A stretch of DNA of 64,000 nucleotides, taken from contig NZ_CP012882.1 in assembly GCF_002224265.1 (NCBI RefSeq), forward strand, positions 496,001 to 560,000, read 5' to 3'. This document shows positions 57,552 to 64,000 of the stretch, piece by piece; the first letter of the stretch is position 1; every line of letters starts with the position of its first letter. Both the position numbers and the translations under genes were made by a program. Below the pieces are notes generated by a model that was given only the letters and a program-made list of their open reading frames with translations, was not told the origin of the DNA and made no database searches. This stretch comes from Vibrio vulnificus NBRC 15645 = ATCC 27562. GTDB taxonomy: Bacteria; Pseudomonadota; Gammaproteobacteria; Enterobacterales; Vibrionaceae.

Positions 57552-58535
57552 ATGATGACGCGTAAGACTCTAATAAGTGCCCTTGTCGGTGCTGCAATGA
57601 CCTTCGGCGCCACTGCGTCTGCTTATGCTGCGACCACTTTGAAACTCAGTCACAACCACCCACGTGACCATGCGGTGCACAAAGCAATGGATTACATGGC
57701 AAAAGAAGTACGTGAGTTAACGGGTGGGGAAGTACGCATTCGTATTTATCCTGATGCTCAGCTAGGCACACAACGTGAATCGATGGAGCTGATGCAAAAT
57801 GGCGCTCTGGACATGGTGAAGAGCAACGCGGCAGAACTGGAAGCGTTCTCGCCTGCTTACTCAGCCTTTAACTTACCGTACTTGTTCCGTGATAAAGAGC
57901 ATTACTACAAAGTGACCGATGGTGAAGTTGGCCGTGAGATTCTTAACTCTTCTGCCCAAAGTGGCTTTATTGGCGTGACCTACTACGATGCGGGCGCACG
58001 CAGTTTCTACACCAGCAAACCGATTAATACCCCAGCGGATCTCAAAGGCTTAAAAGTGCGCGTGCAGCCAAGCCCATCCGCGATTGCGATGGTGAAAGCT
58101 CTGGGCGGTAACCCAACGCCACTGGCCTACGGTGAGCTATACACTGCACTACAACAAGGCGTGGTGGATGCTGCGGAAAACAACATCCCGTCGTTCAGCT
58201 TGAGCCGTCACAGCGAAGTCTCAAAATTCTTCAGCTTGGATGAGCACACCATGGTGCCGGATGTGCTGGTTATCTCGACCAAAACTTACGACAAGCTGAC
58301 GCCTGAGCAGCAACAAGCGTTGATGAAAGCCGCGGCAGATTCTTCAGAATATATGAAGAAATTGTGGGCAGAATCGGAAGCCAAAGAGCGCGCAAAAGCA
58401 GAAAAAATGGGCGTGACATTTGTTGAACCCAATAAAGCGGCTTTTGTGGAAGCTGTTCAACCAATGTATCAAGAGATTGAAAAGAGCAATCCTCAATTAA
58501 ATCAACTTATTGAGAGAATCAAAGCAGTACAGTAA
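57552..58535 (+). CDS. TRAP transporter substrate-binding protein (DctP)
   Basis: 327 aa from the ATG at 57552, with GGAGA upstream. A signal peptide is present (residues 1-27, cleavage after AYA-AT), so it is periplasmic. DctP fold: TTLKLSHNHPRDHAVHKAMDYMAKEV, RIRIYPDAQLGTQRESMELMQNGALDM, LKGLKVRVQPSPSAIAMVKALGGNPTPLAYGELYTALQQGVVDAAENN. Arg in the KVRVQ block is the usual carboxylate ligand. It faces dctQM on the other strand. Hexuronate binding is inferred from context. Confidence 0.94.
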   Translation: MMTRKTLISALVGAAMTFGATASAYAATTLKLSHNHPRDHAVHKAMDYMAKEVRELTGGEVRIRIYPDAQLGTQRESMELMQNGALDMVKSNAAELEAFSPAYSAFNLPYLFRDKEHYYKVTDGEVGREILNSSAQSGFIGVTYYDAGARSFYTSKPINTPADLKGLKVRVQPSPSAIAMVKALGGNPTPLAYGELYTALQQGVVDAAENNIPSFSLSRHSEVSKFFSLDEHTMVPDVLVISTKTYDKLTPEQQQALMKAAADSSEYMKKLWAESEAKERAKAEKMGVTFVEPNKAAFVEAVQPMYQEIEKSNPQLNQLIERIKAVQ

Positions 58536-58594
58536 TTAAAATAAATCGTCGTAATTGTAAAATAAAAACAAGGTGTTACCACATTCTGGTACAT

Positions 58595-58619
58595 ATAGGT
58601 TGACCAATTATAATTGGTC
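58595..58619. promoter_or_regulatory. UxuR-like operators upstream of uxuR
   Basis: ATAGGTTGACCAAT (58595-58608) fits ATTGG-N4-CCAAT with one mismatch and overlaps the perfect 18-bp palindrome GACCAATTATAATTGGTC (58602-58619). They lie 24 bp before the regulator start, as expected for autoregulation. Confidence 0.6.
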
Positions 58620-58642
58620 GTTATGATGGCGTGAGTAGTTAG

Positions 58643-59434
58643 ATGGAATATAGTGACAATATCATCATGATGCCTTTTGAACCGAAAAGACCGTATCAAG
58701 AGATAGGCTTAGTACTGAGAAAAGAGTTGATCAACGGCCACTATAAAGTGGGGGATCGATTACCGCCAGAACGCGATATTGCTGAACGTTTAGACGTTAG
58801 CCGTACCGTGGTGCGTGAAGCGATCATTATGTTGGAACTGGAAAACTTAGTCGAAGTGAAAAAAGGTTCTGGTGTTTACGTCATTAATATTCCTTCTAAA
58901 AATAACGCTCGTGAGAACGTGATCAGCGATGACGCAGGTCCGTTCGAAATGCTCCAAGCGCGTCAGTTGCTCGAAAGCAATATCGCTGAATTTGCTGCCA
59001 CGCAAGTGACGCCGGGAGACATCGTGAAAATGCGTGCCGCACTTAAGCTCGAACGAGATGAGCTGGCCAGTGGCACGGAAGATTGTAACGGTGATGAGAA
59101 GTTTCACATGTGCATTGCAGAGGCAACACAAAACTCTGTGCTGGTGGACATGTTGAGACAATCATGGGAACGACGCGAAAAAAGCCCGATGTGGAAAAAA
59201 CTGCATTCTCACATCAGCAGTCAAGACTATCGTGAAGAGTGGCTTGATGATCATGCAAAAATCTTAGCAGCATTACAGCGCAAAGATCCTATCGCCGCCA
59301 AAAATGCCATGTGGCAGCACCTTGAAAACGTAAAACAGCGCCTGTTGGAACTGTCTGACGTCGACGATCCTAATTTCGATGGTTACCTTTTCAGCTCAAA
59401 CCCTGTGGTGTTACTGAGCGCAGAAAAAGTGTAA
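58643..59434 (+). CDS. uxuR: FadR/GntR-family regulator of hexuronate genes
   Basis: 263 aa. The winged helix-turn-helix is clear (YKVGDRLPPERDIAERLDVSRTVVREAIIMLELENLVEVKKGSGVYV), then the all-helical FCD effector domain (MLQARQLLESNIAEFAATQ, DEKFHMCIAEATQNSVLVDML, DDHAKILAALQRKDP). It is similar to UxuR/ExuR. The gene stands between dctP and uxuA, surrounded by ATTGG-N4-CCAAT sites, which supports it as repressor of this cluster. Confidence 0.9.
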   Translation: MEYSDNIIMMPFEPKRPYQEIGLVLRKELINGHYKVGDRLPPERDIAERLDVSRTVVREAIIMLELENLVEVKKGSGVYVINIPSKNNARENVISDDAGPFEMLQARQLLESNIAEFAATQVTPGDIVKMRAALKLERDELASGTEDCNGDEKFHMCIAEATQNSVLVDMLRQSWERREKSPMWKKLHSHISSQDYREEWLDDHAKILAALQRKDPIAAKNAMWQHLENVKQRLLELSDVDDPNFDGYLFSSNPVVLLSAEKV

Positions 59435-59443
59435 CCACCTTGC

Positions 59444-59489
59444 CAGCTTCGGCTGGTTCTCGTCAGCGCAGCCGCCTTGCCGCGGCTGC
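59444..59489 (+). other. Two hairpins between uxuR and uxuA
   Basis: CCAGC-TTCG-GCTGG (59443-59456 region) has a stable TTCG loop, and GCAGCCGC pairs with GCGGCTGC at 59468-59489. Neither has a T-run. They may separate or stabilise the uxuR and uxuA messages. Confidence 0.45.
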
Positions 59490-59563
59490 ATATTAAGAAG
59501 TCGTTATGCATTTAGCTTGAAGAAATTGAGCGGGCTAAGTGCGTCTTAAAAAAGGTGAGTGTC

Positions 59564-60751
59564 ATGGAACAAACTTGGCGTTGGTACGGCCCGAATGATC
59601 CGGTTTCGCTAGACGATATTCGTCAAGCGGGCGCAACAGGCATTGTGAATGCCTTGCACCACATCCCAAATGGGGAAGTGTGGTCAAAAGAAGAGATTTT
59701 AAAACGTAAAGCCATCATCGAAGCGAAGGGCTTAACGTGGTCAGTGGTTGAAAGTGTGCCAGTTCACGAAGAAATCAAAACTCAGACGGGCAATTTCCAA
59801 CAATGGATCGACAACTACAAGCAAACCCTGCGTAACCTCGCAGAGTGCGGTATTGATACCGTTTGCTACAACTTTATGCCGGTGCTTGATTGGACGCGCA
59901 CCGACTTAGAATTTGAAATGCCAGATGGCTCTAAAGCGCTGCGTTTTGACCAAATTGCCTTTGCGGCATTTGAGCTGCATATTCTTAAGCGTCCGGGCGC
60001 GGAAGCGGATTACACCGAAGCTGAGCAAGCGCAGGCATTGGCATACTTCAACAACATGTCTGAAGCGCAAATCCAGCAGCTCACCAGCAACATTATTGCA
60101 GGCTTACCGGGCGCAGAAGAAGGCTACACTTTAGAAGAGTTCCAAGCACAATTGGATCGCTACGCGGGCATTAGCAAAGACAAACTGCGTGAGCATATGG
60201 CGCACTTCTTGGCAGAGCTTATGCCAGTGTGTGAGGCTCACGGCTTGAAGCTTGCGGTGCACCCAGATGATCCACCGCGCCCAATTCTTGGCTTGCCGCG
60301 TATCGTTTCAACCATCGAAGACATCGATTGGTTGACCGAAAAAGTGCCAAGCAAAATGAACGGTTTGACCATGTGTACTGGCTCTTACGGTGTGCGTGGT
60401 GACAACGACCTAGTGAAGATGATCAAAAAGCACGGCGAGCGTATTTACTTTACCCATTTGCGTTCCACCAAGCGTGAAGAAAGTAACCCGATGACATTCC
60501 ACGAAGCGGCGCACCTTGATGGCGACGTGGACATGTACAACGTGGTGATGGCGATTCTGGATGAAGAACAACGCCGCGCAGAAGTGGGCAACCACCGTTT
60601 GATCCCAATGCGACCGGATCACGGCCACCAAATGCTGGATGACTTGAAGAAGAAAACCAACCCAGGCTACTCCGCCATTGGCCGCTTGAAAGGTTTGGCG
60701 GAAGTGCGTGGCCTAGAGATGGCACTAAAACGCGCTTTCTACACCAAGTAA
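59564..60751 (+). CDS. uxuA: Mannonate dehydratase
   Basis: 395 aa from the ATG at 59564, with AAGGTGAG upstream; a GTG at 59555 is the next start. It dehydrates D-mannonate to 2-keto-3-deoxygluconate, the substrate of KdgK. TIM-barrel family blocks: [67 protein letters not shown] and [11 protein letters not shown] with metal His and Asp residues. Full length compared with E. coli. It ends at a strong terminator. Confidence 0.96.
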   Translation: MEQTWRWYGPNDPVSLDDIRQAGATGIVNALHHIPNGEVWSKEEILKRKAIIEAKGLTWSVVESVPVHEEIKTQTGNFQQWIDNYKQTLRNLAECGIDTVCYNFMPVLDWTRTDLEFEMPDGSKALRFDQIAFAAFELHILKRPGAEADYTEAEQAQALAYFNNMSEAQIQQLTSNIIAGLPGAEEGYTLEEFQAQLDRYAGISKDKLREHMAHFLAELMPVCEAHGLKLAVHPDDPPRPILGLPRIVSTIEDIDWLTEKVPSKMNGLTMCTGSYGVRGDNDLVKMIKKHGERIYFTHLRSTKREESNPMTFHEAAHLDGDVDMYNVVMAILDEEQRRAEVGNHRLIPMRPDHGHQMLDDLKKKTNPGYSAIGRLKGLAEVRGLEMALKRAFYTK

Positions 60752-60777
60752 CGATTTACAATGTAAAACCGACTTTT

Positions 60778-60809
60778 AAAAGCGCAGGGTTTCGGCTCTG
60801 CGCTTTTTT
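60778..60809 (+). terminator. Terminator after uxuA
   Basis: AAAAGCGCAG and CTGCGCTTTT form a 10-bp stem, followed by further T. It lies 27 bp past the uxuA stop. Confidence 0.9.
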
Positions 60810-60960
60810 GTTTTTGCCGCACGATTCTCAGACCATGCTTAGTTTTCGCTTCTAAAATGGGATGGTTCGCCCACTAGATTGTGGTAAAGTCCGCGCCTGC
60901 GCTTTAGCGCAGTGTGACTGTTTTTACTGACTCTTCAACCCAAAGCACAAGGTTAAGCCA

Positions 60961-62199
60961 ATGCCATTTTCTACTCTCTCATTGAGTTCTGAGCTGATCC
61001 AAGCCCTGCCAAAAGACTTCAAGAAACCGACCGACATTCAAGCGTTGGCCATTCCTGAGCTGTTGGCTGGTCAAGACCTATTGGCATTAGCAAATACAGG
61101 CAGCGGCAAAACACTGGCTTATGGACTGCCTTTGTTGGAAAAACTAAGGGTACATCCAGAGCAAAAAGCGCTGATTTTGGTACCAACACGCGAGCTAGCA
61201 ACGCAAGTGAGTGAGGCGATTAACCAAGTTGGTCAAGCGCTTGGCCTTAACGCGGTGTGTTTGTGTGGTGGTGTGGACAAAGAGCAGCAGCTGCAAGCGC
61301 TTGCGACAAATCCTCATCTTCTTGTTGCCACAACCGGTCGTTTGGTTGATCTGGCAAACAACGGTTTAGACCTAAACAATATCCATTATCTGGTGTTGGA
61401 TGAGGCGGATCGTCTGTTGGATATGGGCTTTTGGCCTGACGTACAAAACATCTCTGCGCTGATTTCAAACCAGCGTCAAACGGCGATGTTCTCGGCTACC
61501 TTTTCTGATGAGCTGAAGGGCAAAGCGAAGCTGCTTATGCAGGCTCCAAAGCAAGTCGCAGCGCATCAAGAAAATAGCACCAACCAAGATATTGCTGAAA
61601 CGCTGTACCTCGTCAACAAAGGCAGCAAAACCAAGGCATTGATTGAACTGATTCAAAAAAATGCGTGGACTCAGGCATTAGTTTTTATTGGCGCAAAAGA
61701 GAACGCAGATGGTTTGGCGAAGAAGCTGAATAAAGCGGGCATCTCAACCAATGCACTGCACGGTGACAAGAGCCAAGCAGAGCGAGAAGAAGCGCTGGCG
61801 CAGTTTAAATCTGGGCAAACTCAGGTGCTGATTGCGACAGATTTATTAGCGCGCGGCATTCACATTGAACAACTGCCCGTGGTGATCAACTTTGAACTGC
61901 CGATGCATGCGGAGACCTACGTTCACCGCGTAGGGCGCACCGCCCGCGCTGGCGAGCAAGGCGTGGCGTTATCATTGGTCTGTCACGGTGAAATGGATGC
62001 GCTCATCGCGATTCGCCACCTCACTCAACGTGAGTTGCCTGTGCAAGATCTGGAAGGGTTCCCAGTCACAGACAAGCCTTCGACAGGCGAGAGCAAACGG
62101 GCGCCTCGCGACAAAAAAGCCAACCGCCGCACGCAAAATAAAAAGAGCGTTAAGCAGTTTCAAGGTAAGGCGAAGCGCCCAGCGCCTAAAAGTAAGTAA
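60961..62199 (+). CDS. DEAD-box ATP-dependent RNA helicase, RhlE-like
   Basis: 412 aa. Full DEAD-box motif set: Q motif KPTDIQALAIP, Walker A ANTGSGKT, Ia PTRELA, Ib TTGRLVD, II DEAD, III SAT, and the C-terminal helicase motifs ATDLLARGIH and YVHRVGRTARAG. A short basic tail (KRAPRDKKANRRTQNKKS) could bind RNA. The exact subfamily cannot be fixed. Such proteins act in ribosome assembly or RNA decay. It is a single gene with its own terminator. Confidence 0.9.
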   Translation: MPFSTLSLSSELIQALPKDFKKPTDIQALAIPELLAGQDLLALANTGSGKTLAYGLPLLEKLRVHPEQKALILVPTRELATQVSEAINQVGQALGLNAVCLCGGVDKEQQLQALATNPHLLVATTGRLVDLANNGLDLNNIHYLVLDEADRLLDMGFWPDVQNISALISNQRQTAMFSATFSDELKGKAKLLMQAPKQVAAHQENSTNQDIAETLYLVNKGSKTKALIELIQKNAWTQALVFIGAKENADGLAKKLNKAGISTNALHGDKSQAEREEALAQFKSGQTQVLIATDLLARGIHIEQLPVVINFELPMHAETYVHRVGRTARAGEQGVALSLVCHGEMDALIAIRHLTQRELPVQDLEGFPVTDKPSTGESKRAPRDKKANRRTQNKKSVKQFQGKAKRPAPKSK

Positions 62200-62220
62200 A
62201 CAAAAAGAACCCAATAAACA

Positions 62221-62259
62221 AAAAGCCACGCTGGTGATTGAGTCGCGTGGCTTTGTTTT
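62221..62259 (+). terminator. Terminator after the DEAD-box gene
   Basis: AAAGCCACGC and GCGTGGCTTT pair across a 13-nt loop, then GTTTT. Confidence 0.85.
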
Positions 62260-62276
62260 ATCTGTAGTTTTTACGA

Positions 62277-62453
62277 CTAGCTTAGTGCTTGTTTAATTCG
62301 TATCAAGGTTTCATCTAGTGTGCCTGCTGGGCAGCCTAGATTAAGGCGAACAAACCCCGCTCCCTCTTTACCAAAAGCAATGCCCATGCTTGGGACAAGC
62401 CCAGCTGAGGCAAAATTTTGCTCCAGTTTAGAGTCAGTTAGGTTGAGTGTTCC
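62277..62453 (-). pseudogene. MalY/PatB-like aminotransferase, C-terminal remnant
   Basis: Reading the minus strand from 62453 to the stop at 62277 gives 58 residues ending in GAGFVRLNLGCPAGTLDETLIRIKQALS, the end of fold-type I PLP enzymes of the MalY/PatB type (which normally have about 390 aa). The rest of the gene, including the PLP lysine, is absent. Upstream it joins directly onto the start of a LacI-type gene, so this is a deletion remnant. Confidence 0.75.
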
Positions 62454-62461
62454 ACGCGCTC

Positions 62462-62551
62462 TTACATCACAGGATCAACATAACTGGTGCGATTGATAAC
62501 ACGCGAGACGGTTGCCGTGGATACACCTGCTAACTCCACGACGTCTTTCAT
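62462..62551 (-). pseudogene. LacI/MalI-like regulator, N-terminal remnant
   Basis: From an ATG at 62551 on the minus strand the frame reads MKDVVELAGVSTATVSRVIN then RTSYVDPVM and stops at 62462. This is the LacI-family DNA-binding helix-turn-helix only (29 residues, versus about 330). The family motif breaks after YVDPV. The next 8 bp lead into the MalY-like remnant. Confidence 0.75.
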
Positions 62552-62791
62552 GGTTGCTTTGTCAGCTCAAAGGAAGCCGTAACGGTGCCCTTCGGAAGTT
62601 ACAGACAAACCGCCTCAATGGTGGCTTTGGGTGAGTAAACTAGAGTGTTTTTGCCCCATTATCAGCTTCGTCGAACAAATTCGCATTTTCAATCAATCGT
62701 AATATTCCCAAATTTTTCTCATGTGGCGTCTTTAATATCTATGCATTGAAAGTAAGTTTTTAGAAAGGAATGCTAGGTCACTTCGGGACAA

Positions 62792-62812
62792 AAGCGAGTT
62801 GGCAACTCGCTT
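62792..62812 (-). terminator. Hairpin after the 229-aa gene
   Basis: AAGCGAGTT and AACTCGCTT form a 9-bp stem with a 3-nt loop, 5 bp past the stop at 62818, with TTTTG following on the minus strand. Confidence 0.7.
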
Positions 62813-62817
62813 GAGTT

Positions 62818-63507
62818 TTAAATTTTCGGCCACTTCCAGTGGTCTTGGTACTGTTCATAATATCTATCTTTAAGCCACTGTAAGTCATCTTCCCAATCAC
62901 GAATAGCTGCGCCCATACTTTGATTTTTCCGTTTAGCATTGCGAGTTAAGGCTGCTAATGTTTCAGCCATTTTTTTTAGTCTTCCAGAAGAACTAGGCTT
63001 TGCCCACTGTGCGATATATTCCTCACTTTCCACGAGAGGTAGGTACTGCGTATATACGTTTTTAAGAATCTCAATGCGTTCATTTTTTTGAATACCGTAT
63101 GATCCAACTCGATATCCCACAGCCTTTAGCATGCCAACTTTAGGCCATTGAGATTCTGGTAGGTCTCCGGTGCCATGGTTTGCAAAGGTAGTCGGCCATT
63201 TGAAGGCGTGAGGTTGCAACTCTGGTTCATCTTGATCAGAGCCAATAGCATCATGTTTTTTCTTTAACTTGATGAGTTCAACCGCAAGTTCTTCACTAAC
63301 AAATGGTGACATCCAACTGAATGGAAGATTTCGGACGTCGCCACCATTTTCCATATATAAATCACAGAGATATTTCTTCTTGTTTTTTCCTGATTTTCTT
63401 AAAAAATGGTCAAACAGATCTTTGCTTCCGCCCCATTTGGCATAAAGAGAGTCATCACTCCACTCGATTTGATGGAAAGAGTTTTTAGCTAGGGATGTTT
63501 TGTTCAT
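62818..63507 (-). CDS. Hypothetical accessory protein (229 aa)
   Basis: Not assigned to a named family. The N-terminal half is soluble and rich in Lys and Asp (YAKWGGSKDLFDHFLRKSGKNKKKYLCDLY). The C-terminal half (about 130-229) looks like a conserved helical domain: GYRVGSYGIQKNERIEILKNVYTQYLP, then GRLKKMAETLAALTRNAKRKN and AIRDWEDDLQWLKDRYY. No catalytic motif is certain. A ribosome site is not strong. AT content is higher than in the metabolic genes. It lies beside a deletion scar and a SecB-like gene, in what looks like an accessory region. Confidence 0.65.
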   Translation of the reverse strand: MNKTSLAKNSFHQIEWSDDSLYAKWGGSKDLFDHFLRKSGKNKKKYLCDLYMENGGDVRNLPFSWMSPFVSEELAVELIKLKKKHDAIGSDQDEPELQPHAFKWPTTFANHGTGDLPESQWPKVGMLKAVGYRVGSYGIQKNERIEILKNVYTQYLPLVESEEYIAQWAKPSSSGRLKKMAETLAALTRNAKRKNQSMGAAIRDWEDDLQWLKDRYYEQYQDHWKWPKI

Positions 63508-63596
63508 ATCTATGTTTTTTCAGGTGCTTAATAATTGACTTACAATTAAGTTTATGAGCAATGGCGTTCAGGGACAAAAGAGACTTAGGGATGGAA

Positions 63597-63621
63597 AAAC
63601 CAGCGCAGGTAGCACTGGTTT
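63597..63621 (-). terminator. Terminator of the SecB-like gene
   Basis: On the minus strand AACCAG and CTGGTT form the core of an imperfect stem (AACCAGTGC with GCGCTGGTT), followed by TTTCC, 17 bp past the stop at 63638. Confidence 0.6.
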
Positions 63622-63637
63622 GATAAGAGGTGTTTAG

Positions 63638-63979
63638 CTATTTAGTAAACTGTACGGTAGGGAGGACAACTCTTGGTAGTCTCATGCGTTCACATTGGGA
63701 ACTTAAGTATTCGCGCCAGTATGGCCAAACATGATAGCTAGCATTTTTCAATGAGAACGCATCGATGCATTCTTGTTCTAAATGAGCGTTTATTCTATAT
63801 TCCGCTATAAAATCGCTTTCAATAGCGGCTTTGATATCTGGCTCGCTTTCATCATCAGATGGTACTACCCATCGTGTACCAAGGCGCACGAAGACACGAA
63901 GTAGTTCACCGTCATCTTCAACCTGAATAGTTTCACTCTTATGAACAACGTGCATTTGTTGGATGTGTAGATGTTCCAT
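63638..63979 (-). CDS. SecB-like chaperone domain protein (may be partial at the window edge)
   Basis: 113 aa from the ATG at 63979. The frame stays open for 7 more codons to the window end, so the true start may lie outside. The C-terminal half (SDFIAEYRINAHLEQECIDAFSLKN, then HVWPYWREYLSSQCERMRLPRVVLPTVQF) has the layout of the SecB core, whose end in E. coli is [28 protein letters not shown]. SecB holds preproteins unfolded for SecA. SecB-like proteins outside the main secB locus can serve toxin-antitoxin-chaperone systems. That role is only a possibility here, as the rest of the locus is not visible. Confidence 0.55.
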   Translation of the reverse strand: MEHLHIQQMHVVHKSETIQVEDDGELLRVFVRLGTRWVVPSDDESEPDIKAAIESDFIAEYRINAHLEQECIDAFSLKNASYHVWPYWREYLSSQCERMRLPRVVLPTVQFTK

Positions 63980-64000
63980 CTCACTATATGATTTAGGATC

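Noticed and set aside
63508..63637. Integron attC site beside the accessory genes
   Set aside because: GGCGTTCAGGGAC looked reminiscent of Vibrio cassette repeats, but no R-prime and R-double-prime core sites or long imperfect stem were found.

Overview
The window is a stretch of a gamma-proteobacterial genome that reads as Vibrio, most likely the V. vulnificus clade. The grounds are gene content and arrangement recalled from Vibrio genomes: a second groESL operon whose GroEL lacks the GGM tail, an AraC regulator-putA-putP locus, a lapBCDG cluster, a fused ulaAB gene, and a TRAP-linked hexuronate cluster. The species call is inference. The metabolic gene mix would suit the second chromosome. 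No tRNA, rRNA or CRISPR array was seen.

Layout. 1-2.4 kb: N-acetylmuramate uptake and cleavage (murP partial, murQ) with a divergent RpiR regulator. 2.5-4.9 kb: an RNA methyltransferase and a TPR/YdcF-like exported protein. 5.3-7.4 kb: heat-shock groESL2, followed by a 1290-bp ISL3-family insertion sequence (7660-8949) sitting in the terminator T-tract. 9-12.7 kb: HypT-like LysR, isoaspartyl dipeptidase and a DcuC-type carrier. 12.7-13.3 kb: a flavodoxin-fold protein. 13.4-19.6 kb: lapC-lapG-lapD-lapB, a c-di-GMP-controlled adhesin export and release module without its adhesin. 19.7-22.8 kb: a DctB/DctD-like two-component pair whose regulator has lost key sigma-54-activator motifs. 23-24.4 kb: pdxH and a PAS-LuxR regulator. 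24.4-31.2 kb: the proline catabolism locus (AraC regulator, putA, a separate PutA C-terminal-domain protein, and a putP broken by an internal deletion). 31.5-37.5 kb: small proteins, an Lrp regulator, a DUF445 protein, an ABC exporter and a CtlX-type hydrolase. 37.6-45.4 kb: the L-ascorbate (ula) regulon with an extra HAD phosphatase. 45.4-50.7 kb: an electrophile-detoxification-like cluster (nemA, grxB, MFS, SDR, divergent LysR) and a YgjV-like membrane protein. 50.8-60.8 kb: the complete hexuronate pathway (eda, kdgK, uxaC, uxuB, TRAP dctMQ and dctP, uxuR, uxuA). 61-62.2 kb: a DEAD-box helicase. 62.3-64 kb: a deletion scar joining the start of a MalI-like gene to the end of a MalY-like gene, then two accessory genes, one resembling a SecB-like chaperone and running to the window edge.

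How the parts work together. Most of the window is substrate-inducible catabolism, each module with its own regulator and visible operator candidates: CRP-like plus TGGAATAA repeats at mur, ATTGG-N4-CCAAT palindromes plus a CRP-like site at uxu, phased AATCAC repeats at ula, and a LysR-type palindrome at the SDR/LysR divergent promoter. Glucuronate and fructuronate enter through the TRAP carrier and pass through UxaC, UxuB, UxuA, KdgK and Eda to pyruvate and glyceraldehyde-3-phosphate. Ascorbate enters by the UlaABC phosphotransferase and passes through UlaG, UlaD, UlaE and UlaF to xylulose-5-phosphate. Signs of recent change are the IS insertion, the putP deletion and the malI/malY scar.

The observations most worth a second look are the free-standing PutA C-terminal domain, the broken putP, the degenerate response regulator beside the lap cluster, the orphan minus-strand terminator with a structured leader near 24.5-24.8 kb, the UxuR operator array, and the SecB-like and unknown genes at the right edge.
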